Positions 33,035-42,202 of a stretch of 64,000 nucleotides of DNA are shown here, piece after piece; position 1 is the first letter of the stretch, and every line of letters starts with the position of its first letter. The notes beneath the pieces are model-generated. The model searched no databases. It saw only the letters and a list, made by a program, of their open reading frames with translations, and was not told the DNA's origin. Both the position numbers and the translations under genes were made by a program. Location: positions 372,001-436,000 of the forward strand of contig NZ_CYRX01000031.1 in the NCBI RefSeq assembly GCF_001458315.1. The letters run 5' to 3'. The DNA comes from Thalassobacter stenotrophicus. GTDB taxonomy: Bacteria > Pseudomonadota > Alphaproteobacteria > Rhodobacterales > Rhodobacteraceae.

Positions 33035-33884
33035 CGTCTGGATATATCGTGCGCAGAAGTTGCTTCATGCCCTCCGCGGCCGGACCATCAAAGCCGCGCC
33101 GCACATACATATTGATGTTGTAATCCGCCAATTCCGGCAGGACGCCACCATGCGAAATCGGCGCGACCCCCTCGGGCGCCGTGCCCAGCAACAGGGCATG
33201 CACGCCAATGTCGGCGGCCAAGATCGCCTCAACTGCGCGGATGGATTTGGTCGAGACCGCATTGACCCACGGAATGCCCGCCCGGTCCAAGGCCTCAACC
33301 ACTTGGCCCTTAAAAATACAATTGTCCTCAAACGCCAAAGGGAGTGGACGATGCCGCCATGCCGCCCCGTCCGGCGCACCCACCCATGTGATGGGCACGG
33401 TCACAAGGCTTTCGCCGCGCGCGCCCTTACCCTGCTCAGTCGTCAAGATGACATCGCAAGCACCTGACTCCAACTGCTCCAGCAGGTCCAAGGTCCATGA
33501 CGTGGTCAACTGCACCTTCATTCGCGGAAATTCCACCGCAAAGGCGCGCAACACCTGCGGGATCGCGCGCGGCACGATGTCATGCGGAACACCAAGGCGA
33601 ATCTCGCCCTCAAACTCCTCGGCCGTCATCTTATCCACAGCCTCATCGTTCAACGCCAAAATTCGACGCGCATAGGACAGCAATTGCTCCCCCTCCGCCG
33701 TGAGCGCCACACCCCGGCCCGCGCGATCCAAGAGCGTGACATCCAGCGCGACCTCAAGCCGCTTTAACTGCATCGAAACAGCCGATTGCGTCAGGTTCAG
33801 CATACTCGCGGCACGTGTCACGCCGCCGGTTTCTGCCACGGCCGCAAAGGCCCTAAGCGCAGTTGTGTCGAGGTTTCTTGGCAT
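32985..33884 (-). CDS. LysR family transcriptional regulator
   Basis: The 299-residue regulator has an N-terminal winged helix-turn-helix (residues 4-62: TALRAFAAVAETGGVTRAAS, TQSAVSMQLKRLE) and a periplasmic-binding-protein-like effector domain. It overlaps the quinone oxidoreductase 3' end and is divergent from the DUF1127 gene at 34007, so DUF1127 or a distal target may be its regulated gene. The effector is unknown. Confidence 0.93.
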   Translation of the reverse strand: MPRNLDTTALRAFAAVAETGGVTRAASMLNLTQSAVSMQLKRLEVALDVTLLDRAGRGVALTAEGEQLLSYARRILALNDEAVDKMTAEEFEGEIRLGVPHDIVPRAIPQVLRAFAVEFPRMKVQLTTSWTLDLLEQLESGACDVILTTEQGKGARGESLVTVPITWVGAPDGAAWRHRPLPLAFEDNCIFKGQVVEALDRAGIPWVNAVSTKSIRAVEAILAADIGVHALLLGTAPEGVAPISHGGVLPELADYNINMYVRRGFDGPAAEGMKQLLRTIYPDVMGSSAPRPSRLSAAS

Positions 33885-34006
33885 ATCACGCTTCCTGATG
33901 GTTCAATTCACAATCATTCGTTTTTCAAATGTAGCTGACTACGCCATATACATCAACAAATGAAATTGATGACTAGCATCACAACACAAATTGGAAAGGT
34001 TCCCCG

Positions 34007-34219
34007 ATGGCCGATTTCTCTTGTTCCTCCCCCACCTCGTTTGCTCCATCGCGGCACCGCGCGTTTGGATTGATGGATTACATCGCCCTATGGCGGCAGC
34101 GTCGCGCACTCGCGACAATGGATGCGCGTCAACTTGCGGATATCGGCGTCACCCCCGATCAGGCCCGGACCGAGGCCGCGCGCCCCCTTTGGGATGTGCC
34201 CTCGCACTGGCAGCAATAA
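34007..34219 (+). CDS. DUF1127 domain-containing protein
   Basis: The 70-residue protein has a C-terminal DUF1127 motif, LWRQRRALATMDARQLADIGVT, followed by QARTEAARPLWD. Such small Arg-rich proteins in alphaproteobacteria bind RNA or influence phosphate, polyamine or stress-related gene control. GGAAAGG precedes the start. It is divergent from the LysR gene. Confidence 0.85.
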   Translation: MADFSCSSPTSFAPSRHRAFGLMDYIALWRQRRALATMDARQLADIGVTPDQARTEAARPLWDVPSHWQQ

Positions 34220-34403
34220 GCCTGCGGTCAGCGGCGAAAGCCTCTTTCGAGACAAACCTCGCAGTTTGATTGAAAAAAACAATCAAAACACAGGGCCTTG
34301 AGAGGCCGAAGCGCTTGAAAAGCCCGCCACTTGACCCGATATTGTGCCTAAGCGCGGCGCAATACGTGCGCCTGTCGTGAACCTTAACGCTTGGAGGAGT
34401 TCC

Positions 34404-35186
34404 ATGGCACAATTTGAGACCCTGCGGTCCGGTGTATCCGGCGCTCGCGCGGCCGAGATCGACACCGGCTTGCGCGCCCACATGAACAAAGTCTACGGCA
34501 CCATGTCGATCGGCATGCTGATCACGGCTGCTGCTGCATGGGCTATCTCGACCCTGACTGTCACATCCGACCCAAGCCAGGCGGTTGTACAGCTGGGCAA
34601 CGGGACGATGCTCAACAGCTTTGGCGCATTGATCTACACAACGCCCCTGCGTTGGGTGGTCATGCTTGCGCCTCTGGCGTTCCTGTTCCTCGGTTGGGGG
34701 GCCCTGATGCGGCGCGCCAATGCGGCAACAGTCCAGCTTGGCTTTTTTGCATTTGCATCCTTCATGGGCTTGTCGCTTAGCTCCGTGTTCCTCGTGTTCA
34801 CAAGCTTTTCGATCGTGCAGACATTCCTTGTGACGGCCATCGCCTTCGCGGGTCTGAGCCTTTGGGGTTACACCACCAAGAAAGATCTGTCCGGCATGGG
34901 CACCTTCCTTGTGATGGGCGTGATCGGCTTGCTGGTGGCTATGGTCATCAACATGTTCCTTCAGTCTGGCCCCATGATGATGGCGATCTCGGCCATTGGC
35001 CTGCTGATCTTTGCCGGTCTGACCGCATATGACACACAGCGCCTGAAGTCCGAGTATGTGGCACACGCCGCACACGGCGATCAGGAGTGGTTGGACAAGG
35101 CCGCATCCGATGGCGCGCTCAGCCTCTACATCAACTTCCTGAACATGTTCCAATTCCTGCTCATGTTCATGGGCCAGCAAGAATAG
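34404..35186 (+). CDS. Bax inhibitor-1/YccA family membrane protein
   Basis: The 260-residue membrane protein has about seven hydrophobic helices and the family features: a soluble N-terminus, MNKVYGTMSIGML at the first helix, the TTKKDLS loop and the C-terminal GLTAYDTQRLK with YINFLNMFQFLL. The conserved Asp of the family's calcium/proton switch is in AYDTQ. Bacterial members interact with FtsH or act as pH-sensitive leak channels. ATG 34404 follows GGAGG. A terminator follows at 35212. Confidence 0.95.
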   Translation: MAQFETLRSGVSGARAAEIDTGLRAHMNKVYGTMSIGMLITAAAAWAISTLTVTSDPSQAVVQLGNGTMLNSFGALIYTTPLRWVVMLAPLAFLFLGWGALMRRANAATVQLGFFAFASFMGLSLSSVFLVFTSFSIVQTFLVTAIAFAGLSLWGYTTKKDLSGMGTFLVMGVIGLLVAMVINMFLQSGPMMMAISAIGLLIFAGLTAYDTQRLKSEYVAHAAHGDQEWLDKAASDGALSLYINFLNMFQFLLMFMGQQE

Positions 35187-35211
35187 TTACTTGTTCTTGT
35201 GAACAGACATT

Positions 35212-35237
35212 AGGCCGCCCCTCGGGGCGGCCTTTTT
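35212..35237 (+). terminator. intrinsic terminator after the Bax inhibitor-1 family gene
   Basis: AGGCCGCCCC-T-CGGGGCGGCCT is a nearly loopless GC stem followed by TTTTTC. It can also serve in part for the convergent GNAT gene. Confidence 0.9.
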
Positions 35238-35249
35238 CATGGGCGCTGG

Positions 35250-35759
35250 TCAGGTCATCGGCGCACAAATGCGCCGCATATGGACCGCAGGGAACCCAAC
35301 CCCGCGCGCCAAAGTCATCACCACCGCAGCCACCTCTTCAAATCCACAACTGGCATAAAATGGCCGGGCCGTTAGGGTGCTATAGCACTCAAACCGAGTT
35401 ATCCCCTGCGCGCGAGCATCCGCACAGATACCCGCCATAAGGCGACGCCCAAGCCCCCGCCGCACATGATCAGGCGCGGTCACTACATGGCGTATATGGG
35501 CGGTCTCCGGGGCACAGGCCCCGCCCCACGGATCCGTATCGCTCCAACCGCCCGCCGCGCGTAACGCGCCCCGCTCTTCCAACAGAAAATAAGTGTTTCC
35601 CGCCAACAGCGATGGGCGCGCCCGCGTGATCGCAGGCAGCACCGCATTTAGTGTCTGAGCCGCATAATCCGGCGCGAGCAGTACTGGGTAACTTTGCGCA
35701 AGCAAGGCGGTCACACGCGGCGCGTCACCGGGCTGAGCAGGTCTAAGGGAAAGGGTCAT
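35250..35759 (-). CDS. GNAT family N-acetyltransferase
   Basis: The 169-residue acetyltransferase has the acetyl-CoA binding segment VRRGLGRRLMAGICADARAQG (about 100-120, motif R-x-x-G-x-G/A) and the downstream PFYASCGFEEV. Substrate unknown. ATG 35759 is favoured over 35765 because AGGTGG is 6 bases upstream of the former. It is convergent with the Bax inhibitor-1 family gene. Confidence 0.88.
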   Translation of the reverse strand: MTLSLRPAQPGDAPRVTALLAQSYPVLLAPDYAAQTLNAVLPAITRARPSLLAGNTYFLLEERGALRAAGGWSDTDPWGGACAPETAHIRHVVTAPDHVRRGLGRRLMAGICADARAQGITRFECYSTLTARPFYASCGFEEVAAVVMTLARGVGFPAVHMRRICAPMT

Positions 35760-35839
35760 TAGCATCCACCTTTGGCATCTAAGGGCCAGCGCAGAGCAAG
35801 GTCCCGAATGGGGGCCAAGCGCGGAAGGTGTGTCGCAAT

Positions 35840-35875
35840 AAAAAACCGGCCGCGCAGGGACTGCACGACCGGCTT
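35840..35875 (-). terminator. intrinsic terminator after rpmG
   Basis: A long stem (35844-35857 with 35861-35875, with a few G-U or mismatched positions) is followed on the minus strand by TTTTTTATT. It begins 24 bases after the rpmG stop. Confidence 0.8.
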
Positions 35876-35898
35876 TGTCTTGTCAGGGTTAGGCGATC

Positions 35899-36066
35899 TT
35901 ACTTGATCTTGCCTTCCTTGTATTCGACGTGCTTGCGCGCAACGGGGTCATACTTACGTACGACCATTTTTTCGGTCATCGTGCGTGCATTTTTCTTGGT
36001 CACGTAAAAGTGGCCAGTCCCCGCCGAGGAGTTCAGGCGGATTTTGATTGTGGTCGGCTTCGCCAT
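35899..36066 (-). CDS. rpmG: 50S ribosomal protein L33
   Basis: The minus strand encodes a 55-residue protein, [18 protein letters not shown] at the start, then [12 protein letters not shown] and a basic tail ending EYKEGKIK. This is the cysteine-free form of L33, so it needs no zinc. GGAG lies upstream of the ATG at 36066, and an intrinsic terminator follows. It is a component of the large ribosomal subunit. Confidence 0.97.
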   Translation of the reverse strand: MAKPTTIKIRLNSSAGTGHFYVTKKNARTMTEKMVVRKYDPVARKHVEYKEGKIK

Positions 36067-36183
36067 GGTCAGTCTCCAGAGGATCGAGGGGCGGACACAT
36101 GCCGCCCAAAAACTTGAGCCTCGCTTTTACTCGGTCGCGGGGGGCTGTCAACCGCAAAGCGCGCAGTTCCGCCCGTTTGGGCG

Positions 36184-36618
36184 CTATTGGTTACGAACAA
36201 CCGCCAGAAGAGCGTCTACATGACCATCAGGCGCCATCAGCGGCGACAAAGTGATCGCGCAGCGGGTCTCTGGCGCGTTCAAATAACCCAAAGTCGACTC
36301 GTACCGCGCGGGCACACCGCTTTTTGCTTGGCTCAACGCCGCCAGCACCTTCGTCCGTGTTTCGGCAGGCCACAGCGCGGACCAACTCAGCCCTGCAATT
36401 TCATCGCTACGATCGAACCCAAGAATCGCGAGGCCGTTGGGATTCATGTATTCGATCACCCCACCCGCCGAGAGCAGCGAAACCGAGTCCGGACTGTTTT
36501 GAAAAAACGCGAGGGTGAAGGACGGACCAAACCGACGGATACGATCCAGCGCGCCTTGCGGACTGCTTGGTGCACTTTGCCAACGGCTCTGCACATCTGG
36601 GGGCTCGATGTCGCTCAT
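36184..36618 (-). CDS. PAS domain protein
   Basis: The 144-residue protein has a single PAS fold: FFQNSPDSVSLLSAGGVIEYMN, then GFDRSDEIAGLSWSALWP and the closing beta strands. No kinase, GGDEF or DNA-binding domain follows, so it would be a stand-alone sensor or a partner of a signalling protein encoded elsewhere. Ligand unknown. ATG 36618 (MSDIEPPD) is the likely start. Confidence 0.85.
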   Translation of the reverse strand: MSDIEPPDVQSRWQSAPSSPQGALDRIRRFGPSFTLAFFQNSPDSVSLLSAGGVIEYMNPNGLAILGFDRSDEIAGLSWSALWPAETRTKVLAALSQAKSGVPARYESTLGYLNAPETRCAITLSPLMAPDGHVDALLAVVRNQ

Positions 36619-36741
36619 CCACGTACCCTTCTGCCCGCAGGATATGCGGACCATTTGATCTAGCCATAGCGTGTGAATTCAATCAACCCCAGCGGACGCA
36701 AGGGAAACTTGCTGCCTCTAGCGGTACGAAAGAGCAGAAAA

Positions 36742-37208
36742 TGCGCGGAGGGCCTATAAGCCGGATTCTGTCTAAAGGCCGCAAGGACCCTCGAGATGAC
36801 CATTCCTCTTGGCCCCAGATTGCTCTGACGCCTCTAGCTGCCAACCCGAACCTGCTGAGGCCAAGGGGCCCCGCCAAGTTGCCTTGGCGCGCGGTTCCTA
36901 TTTGGCATTGCTCCCAGTGGGGCTTGCCGTACCCGCCCTGTTGCCAGCGCGGCGGTGGGCTCTTACTCCACCGTTTCACCCTTACCCGAGCACGCTCGGG
37001 CGGTCTATTTTCTGTGGCGCTTTCCGTCGGATTGCTCCGCCCGGGCGTTACCCGGCACCGTTTCCTTGTGGAGTCCGGACTTTCCTCGGCACGTCTTGCA
37101 CGCAAAATCTGGGAGCCGTGGGTTTGGCGGACCATCTGAGCCGCCGCAGACACGGCACCGAACAATTCTCGGTGCAACACGCGCCGCGATCATCCGACCC
37201 TCCGCGCG
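36742..37208 (-). ncRNA. rnpB: RNase P RNA, bacterial type A
   Basis: The catalytic RNA of RNase P, which matures tRNA 5' ends, is on the minus strand. The universal 5' P4 segment GAGGAAAGTCCGGACTC is at 37087-37071. The 3' conserved ACAGAATCCGGCTTAT is near 36775-36757. Helix P1 can be read directly: GCGCGGAGGGTC at 37207-37196 pairs with GGCCCTCCGCGC at 36754-36743, which sets both ends to within a few bases. The GATGA just inside the 5' P1 strand pairs with TCATC near 36797 as P2. The internal region, with AAGGGTGAAACGGTG, also matches. Confidence 0.95.
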
Positions 37209-37284
37209 GGTTCTCGCTACGCGCTCAGGCGGGCCTTGTGCAAGCCCCAACCGTTGTGCGGCCTGTGTTTTTCGTACAAACGGC

Positions 37285-37941
37285 CTAGGCGCGTCGGGCT
37301 GGGCGGGCAGGAAACTGCGCGGCCAACCCTGCAGCAATCGCCCGGTCCGCATCACATAACGGCCCCGCTGCACCAGGGCGAAACCGCAGCCGCAGTGCCG
37401 ACAACAGCACCTCTGGCTCGGCGTCCGCTGCATACCCCGAATGGTGCAAATCGGACAGCCAATCCCCCGGCGCCCCCGGTTCAGGCCAAACCGCTAAGCC
37501 CTGCCGCGCCAATCGCCGCCAATCAAACCGGGCGCCCGGATCAATCTTACGCCCAGGCGCCACGTCTGAATGGCCCAACACGCCCTCTGGCAGAATATAC
37601 CAGCGCGCCATGATCCCGCGAACCAGATCCTCTAGCGCGGTCATCTGCGGCTCGGAAAACGGCTGAAACCCATCGTTGGCCAGCTCAATCCCGATCGAGC
37701 GGGAATTCACATCCGCCTCACCGCGCCAAGACCCCGCACCAGCGTGCCACGCACGCATTGCTTCATCCACCAACGGTGTCACGTGACCCGCACTACATAT
37801 CACATAATGCGCTGACACTTGGGTCGCCGGATCGCACAAATGCCTGATTGCCCCGTCAGCCGAGGCCATCGCAGTATAATGAATGATGATCAGGTCTGGC
37901 CGCAGCCCATCCTTGCGCGGCCCAAAATTCGGACTGCGCAT
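37285..37941 (-). CDS. N-acetylmuramoyl-L-alanine amidase (amidase_2)
   Basis: The 218-residue enzyme cleaves the amide between muramic acid and L-alanine in peptidoglycan or its turnover products. It has the amidase_2 zinc sites: His21 in LIIIHYTAM, a second His in VLGHSDVAPGRKIDPG, and the catalytic IGIELANDG region. No signal peptide is present, so it is an AmpD-like cytosolic enzyme or a non-classical exported one. It lies 6 bases downstream of the Excalibur lipoprotein gene and is likely co-transcribed. Confidence 0.9.
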   Translation of the reverse strand: MRSPNFGPRKDGLRPDLIIIHYTAMASADGAIRHLCDPATQVSAHYVICSAGHVTPLVDEAMRAWHAGAGSWRGEADVNSRSIGIELANDGFQPFSEPQMTALEDLVRGIMARWYILPEGVLGHSDVAPGRKIDPGARFDWRRLARQGLAVWPEPGAPGDWLSDLHHSGYAADAEPEVLLSALRLRFRPGAAGPLCDADRAIAAGLAAQFPARPARRA

Positions 37942-37946
37942 AACGG

Positions 37947-38606
37947 TCAGTTGCGCACCAGATCGCGGAACGTGGCTGGGTCCCAGTCACAGGCATAGCC
38001 ATCGCCATCGGGGTCCAGCCCCAGCCGGTCTCGGCTCGGCCCACCTGCAGCCAAAAACTGCTCTTGAGCGACGTCCGCAGTGCGGTAGCCCGCGCACTTA
38101 GTCTCTAGGCGCGCAGCGGCAAACGGATTGCCCCGGCGATAAAGCTTTTGCCCCACAGGGTGGCTCGCGCTCAGCGCGTATTGGATGATGTTCGGACCCG
38201 TGTCTCCCACAGGCTCAAGCTCTTTGGGGCGCACAAGTTGAAACTGCTGACGCGCAGCCGCAATGCGGGCGGCATCGGCCTCGATATCGCGTTCCGCTGC
38301 GACCACCTCAAAATCCTGCTCTTGGCTGATCTCAGGGTTGTTGCGGTTAAGTACAGGGGACTGAGGCGCGGTTTCGGCCAAAGCCTCCGTCGCCTCAGCC
38401 GCGATCTGTGCAGCCGGATCAACTGGATCAAGTGGACCAACCGCTACAGGCGGCAGCACCGTAGTAGGCTGCGGCGCGATCCCGGTCTGCAATTGCTGCT
38501 CCCGCTCACTGCGCCCCAACGTGTCAAAACCCACGCCACTTTCGGGCACGGGCGGCGTGCAGGCCATCAAGGCCAGCACTGACACACTCAACACTATACT
38601 GCGCAT
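37947..38606 (-). CDS. lipoprotein with C-terminal Excalibur-like motif
   Basis: The 219-residue protein has a lipoprotein signal (SVLALMACTPP), a low-complexity Pro/Gln/Ala-rich linker (about 30-130) and a C-terminal region with LGLDPDGDGYACDWDP, the D-x-D-x-D-G-x-x-C signature of the Excalibur calcium-binding motif. A separate Cys in TKCAGYRT may pair with it. It probably sits in the periplasm, near the peptidoglycan amidase encoded next to it. ATG 38606 gives a proper signal peptide. Confidence 0.78.
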   Translation of the reverse strand: MRSIVLSVSVLALMACTPPVPESGVGFDTLGRSEREQQLQTGIAPQPTTVLPPVAVGPLDPVDPAAQIAAEATEALAETAPQSPVLNRNNPEISQEQDFEVVAAERDIEADAARIAAARQQFQLVRPKELEPVGDTGPNIIQYALSASHPVGQKLYRRGNPFAAARLETKCAGYRTADVAQEQFLAAGGPSRDRLGLDPDGDGYACDWDPATFRDLVRN

Positions 38607-38632
38607 TTTCGCCTCACGACTTTTGCGTGAGC

Positions 38633-40117
38633 CTACCACCATTTTTGCGGCTTTGCCACAAAACCGGCCGCCGTCTCAAGGGCATAAGCGGTATTGAGCA
38701 AATCCGCCTCTTCCCAAGGCCGCCCGATCAGTTGCAAGCCAAGCGGCAGGCCCTTTTCGTCCAAGCCCGTTGGCACCGAAATACCCGGCAGACCCGCAAG
38801 GTTCACAGTCACGGTAAACACGTCGTTGAGGTACATCTCAACCGGATCATCCACCTTGCGGCCCAACTCAAACGCAGCCGACGGCGTGGCAGGTGTCAGG
38901 ATCGCATCAACGCCAGCAGCAAAGACCGTATCAAAGTCCTGCTTGATCAATGCGCGCACGCGACGGGCACGGTTGTAATAGGCATCGTAGAAACCGGCGG
39001 ACAGCACGTAGGTCCCAACCATCACGCGGCGCTGCACCTCGGCCCCAAAGCCTTCGGCGCGGGTCTTTTCGTACATCTCGGTAATGCCATCACCCTGCGC
39101 CAACGACGCGCGGTGACCAAAGCGCACCCCGTCATACCGCGCAAGGTTGGAAGACGCCTCAGCCGGTGCAATCACGTAATACGCGGGCAGAGCGTATTTG
39201 GTGTGCGGCAATGAGATATCACGGATTTCGGCACCTGCATCGCGCAGCATTGCGGTGCCGTCTTCCCACAGCTTGGCAATCTCGGCGGGCATGCCGTCCA
39301 TCCGGTATTCCTTAGGAATACCAATGACCTTGCCCCGGATATCACCGGTCAACGCGGCCTCAAAATCTGGCACAGCCAAATCGGCCGAGGTGCTGTCCTT
39401 TGCATCATGACCGCACATGCCTTCCAGCATGATCGCAGCATCGCGCACGGTTTTGGTCATCGGGCCCGCTTGGTCCAGCGAGGACGCAAACGCCACAACG
39501 CCCCAGCGCGAGCAGCGCCCATAGGTCGGTTTGATGCCCACAATCCCAGTGAACGCCGCAGGCTGACGGATTGAGCCGCCCGTGTCGGTTCCCGTGGCCC
39601 CCAAACACAAGTCAGCCGCCACCGCAGAGGCCGAGCCCCCAGATGAGCCACCAGGCGTCAAAGCCGCGTCCGAATTGCCCGCACGCCACGGGTTCACGGC
39701 GTTGCCATAGACCGACGTCTCGTTGCTGGACCCCATGGCGAATTCGTCCATGTTCAGCTTGCCCAACATCACCGCACCCCGGTCGAACAACTGACCAGAC
39801 ACCGTGCTCTCATACTCGGGCTTGAACCCTTCTAGGATACGGCTGGCTGCTTGGCTCGGCACACCCTTGGTGCAAAACAAATCTTTGATACCCAATGGGA
39901 TACCGCACAAGCTGGGCGCGTCACCTTGAGCAATTCGCGCATCCGCACTCGCCGCTTGCGCACGCGCCACATCAGGCGTGTTGTGCACAAAGGCCCCCAA
40001 CTCACCGGCGGCCTCTATTGCGTTCAGACAGGCATCCGTCAGCTCGGCACTGGTGGTTTCGCCCGCGCGCAGGGCATCACGTGCCTGCGCAATCGTCATC
40101 GTGTTGAGATCAGACAT
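38633..40117 (-). CDS. gatA: Asp-tRNA(Asn)/Glu-tRNA(Gln) amidotransferase subunit A
   Basis: GatA hydrolyses glutamine and supplies ammonia to convert Glu-tRNA(Gln) to Gln-tRNA(Gln). The 494-residue protein has the amidase-signature catalytic triad: Lys in [13 protein letters not shown], the cis-Ser in [12 protein letters not shown] and the Ser nucleophile in [12 protein letters not shown]. It overlaps gatC by one base (shared position 40117). gatB is not in the window. Confidence 0.97.
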   Translation of the reverse strand: MSDLNTMTIAQARDALRAGETTSAELTDACLNAIEAAGELGAFVHNTPDVARAQAASADARIAQGDAPSLCGIPLGIKDLFCTKGVPSQAASRILEGFKPEYESTVSGQLFDRGAVMLGKLNMDEFAMGSSNETSVYGNAVNPWRAGNSDAALTPGGSSGGSASAVAADLCLGATGTDTGGSIRQPAAFTGIVGIKPTYGRCSRWGVVAFASSLDQAGPMTKTVRDAAIMLEGMCGHDAKDSTSADLAVPDFEAALTGDIRGKVIGIPKEYRMDGMPAEIAKLWEDGTAMLRDAGAEIRDISLPHTKYALPAYYVIAPAEASSNLARYDGVRFGHRASLAQGDGITEMYEKTRAEGFGAEVQRRVMVGTYVLSAGFYDAYYNRARRVRALIKQDFDTVFAAGVDAILTPATPSAAFELGRKVDDPVEMYLNDVFTVTVNLAGLPGISVPTGLDEKGLPLGLQLIGRPWEEADLLNTAYALETAAGFVAKPQKWW

Positions 40118-40404
40118 TATTCCACCACCTTCGGCACGGCAAAAAATCCTTCGCGCGCATCGGGCGCATTGGCCAAAACGGCCTCTTGCTGGCTGCCATC
40201 CGTCACCACATCAACACGCCGCGGCAGACGCATGGGCGTTACGGAAACCATAGGCTCCACACCTTCAACGTCGACCTCATTCAACTGCTCGATAAAGCCG
40301 AGGATTGCGTTGAACTCACCAGCAAGCGCCGGAAGGCGCTCTTCGGGCACGGCGATCCGGGCGAGCTTCGCCACCTTGCGTGCGGTTTCAATATCGATGG
40401 ACAT
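40117..40404 (-). CDS. gatC: Asp-tRNA(Asn)/Glu-tRNA(Gln) amidotransferase subunit C
   Basis: GatC is the 95-residue belt-like subunit that stabilises GatA and GatB. Family features are [19 protein letters not shown] at the N-terminus, [22 protein letters not shown] (in similar form) and a C-terminal [11 protein letters not shown]. It is immediately upstream of gatA and its stop overlaps the gatA start. Confidence 0.96.
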   Translation of the reverse strand: MSIDIETARKVAKLARIAVPEERLPALAGEFNAILGFIEQLNEVDVEGVEPMVSVTPMRLPRRVDVVTDGSQQEAVLANAPDAREGFFAVPKVVE

Positions 40405-40445
40405 TGGCGCCCCTTTGCATCTGTTTGGCCTCGTTTCGCCCCCGT

Positions 40446-41087
40446 TTAGCCAGCGCTTGGCCGCTCTGCAAGGTGGCGACGCAGAACCTCAATCATCCAG
40501 CCCAACATAAGTCCGTTCAACAGGTGCCAAAGAAAGTGCGTCCCGACCGGAACAGCCGCGCAAACCGCCATATCAACCGACCGCGCCATCAACGACACAA
40601 CCAACACCCCGGCCCCCACGGCCATTCCCATTGCGACACGCGGCAAGCGCCGGCGCAACGCCCACGCCTCCAGCGCAATCAGCAAAGCCACCGGCCAATA
40701 CCCCGCCGACACCTCAAAAAACGGAACGGCGGAAAACAGTGGCGCCAGGACAGCGGCAAACGGCAAAAACCCAAGCGCGCTCACCCCCGCCCATCCCCAC
40801 GAAAGGCCCCAAAAATAGCGATGCGCCGCCCAAATGTAGCACAGGATAAACAGCCCAATCGGCGCAACATCCGCGATCATCGCCCAAACGGTCGCATGGG
40901 TATGAAACAGAAAACTCCCAACCCCAATCGCAGCCAACACACCGCTCAAGGCCCGACAAACCGGCTGGGGCGCGCGCCGCCACATCACCAAGGCGGCCAC
41001 CAAAAACGCGCCGTTACTGACCGCATTGATCGGCTCGGCCCAAAACGCAGGCCCCATCCGCTCGCAATAGATATCAATCTCACGCAT
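40446..41087 (-). CDS. ceramidase/CREST family membrane protein
   Basis: The 213-residue protein has seven hydrophobic helices and the alkaline ceramidase-like pattern: [22 protein letters not shown] at the N-terminus, [19 protein letters not shown] (His and Asp of a metal site) and [11 protein letters not shown] near the C-terminus (two more His). In eukaryotes such enzymes hydrolyse ceramide; the bacterial substrate is not established. ATG 41087 is preceded by GGAG. Confidence 0.85.
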   Translation of the reverse strand: MREIDIYCERMGPAFWAEPINAVSNGAFLVAALVMWRRAPQPVCRALSGVLAAIGVGSFLFHTHATVWAMIADVAPIGLFILCYIWAAHRYFWGLSWGWAGVSALGFLPFAAVLAPLFSAVPFFEVSAGYWPVALLIALEAWALRRRLPRVAMGMAVGAGVLVVSLMARSVDMAVCAAVPVGTHFLWHLLNGLMLGWMIEVLRRHLAERPSAG

Positions 41088-41125
41088 GAGCTCCAAAACC
41101 CGGCGCTCCTTTGTTCAAAAAATAC

Positions 41126-42202
41126 TCAAATACCGCCCTGAGTTTCCGGCTCACCGCTGGCAGCGGTCTCCAAACGTGGCAACCGCACCCCGCGCGGCAG
41201 GCTCGCCTCAGCGGAGGGGTGCACCACCTCCGAAGGATCACGCCCCAAAACGCGCCGCCGCCGGGCGAGGAAAAACTTGCCAAAACCACGCGTACTGCCC
41301 GCCGAAGGCGCGGTCGCGTCCTGCGGGAACCGACGCGCCCACTGCGCAGGCAGCGGCAGCCCAGTGGCCTCCATCTGTTCCAACATCCACACCAGCGGTA
41401 CATTGCCCAAACCGCGCGCGGGGGCGAACTCTCCGATATGCCCGCCTACATCCCCGTGGCTGCCCCGAAACCAAACCTGTTTCACGTCACTCAAACGGTG
41501 CTCAGGCACCTCCCACAGCTGCGGGGCATAGGCCAAGCGGGTCTCACCCATCGCAAGCGCATGAAACCCGCGTCGCACCGATCGCCCCAAAACGTTGGAA
41601 TGAAACTCATGCACCGCAGGCGCGAACCGCCAGACCAACGGCCAGCGAATGCCCAGCGCGCGCACCGTATCAAACACACAGACTGCATCAATCTGCACCT
41701 TGGGTACGCAGTGCTCTGCTGCAAAGGCCCGCGCCTCGGCGCTATCGGGGCGGTGACGATAAAGGTCATAGACCTCCTCCAGCCGCCCATGGGTCACCGC
41801 ATCCGCACGCAACAACCCGATGCGATTGATCAGCCCCGCCAAGGCACGCACGCCGTAAGCCCCGCGCGAATATCCGACAAAGTAAATCTGATCCCCGGGG
41901 TGATACCGCTCCGCCAAAAAGCCATAGGCCCGCTTGATCTGACGGTTGATCCCGACACCGGCCATAACCTCATGGCCTCGGCGCCATCCGCGCCACTGGA
42001 TCCCCGGCTCGTAGTATAGGCACAGCCCCGGAACCTCTTGCAGCAGCCGCCAAATGCGCGCCACGTTGGTCTCAAGCCCCGGTGTCAGCGACGACATCGT
42101 CCCGTCCAGTAACACGACATGGATTTGCGCTTCGGGCGGACCCTCGGCGCTTGGGGCGTGGCGCGTCTTGAGCCAGCCTCGGAACCTGTCACTCAGCCGC
42201 AA
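41126..42202 (-). CDS. DUF2235 alpha/beta hydrolase
   Basis: The 358-residue protein fits DUF2235: VVLLDGTMSSLTPG at the start, PGIQWRGW, the nucleophile elbow VGYSRGAYGVRALAG and GSHGDVGGH late in the domain. DUF2235 proteins include T6SS-associated phospholipases, but I see no secretion genes nearby. I place the start at TTG 42202, since GAGGGG lies 7 bases before it and this gives a short overlap with the upstream CoxL-like gene end; ATG codons further upstream would overlap that gene by over 100 bases. Codon use supports coding throughout. Confidence 0.82.
   Translation of the reverse strand: MRLSDRFRGWLKTRHAPSAEGPPEAQIHVVLLDGTMSSLTPGLETNVARIWRLLQEVPGLCLYYEPGIQWRGWRRGHEVMAGVGINRQIKRAYGFLAERYHPGDQIYFVGYSRGAYGVRALAGLINRIGLLRADAVTHGRLEEVYDLYRHRPDSAEARAFAAEHCVPKVQIDAVCVFDTVRALGIRWPLVWRFAPAVHEFHSNVLGRSVRRGFHALAMGETRLAYAPQLWEVPEHRLSDVKQVWFRGSHGDVGGHIGEFAPARGLGNVPLVWMLEQMEATGLPLPAQWARRFPQDATAPSAGSTRGFGKFFLARRRRVLGRDPSEVVHPSAEASLPRGVRLPRLETAASGEPETQGGI

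Noticed and set aside
34149-35180. 343-residue minus-strand open frame rich in His, Gln and Lys
   Set aside because: It is the complement of the Bax inhibitor-1 family gene, whose membrane helices and ribosome site are convincing.
36683-37433. Several protein-like frames over the rnpB region
   Set aside because: The region is RNase P RNA; the frames lack start signals and domains.
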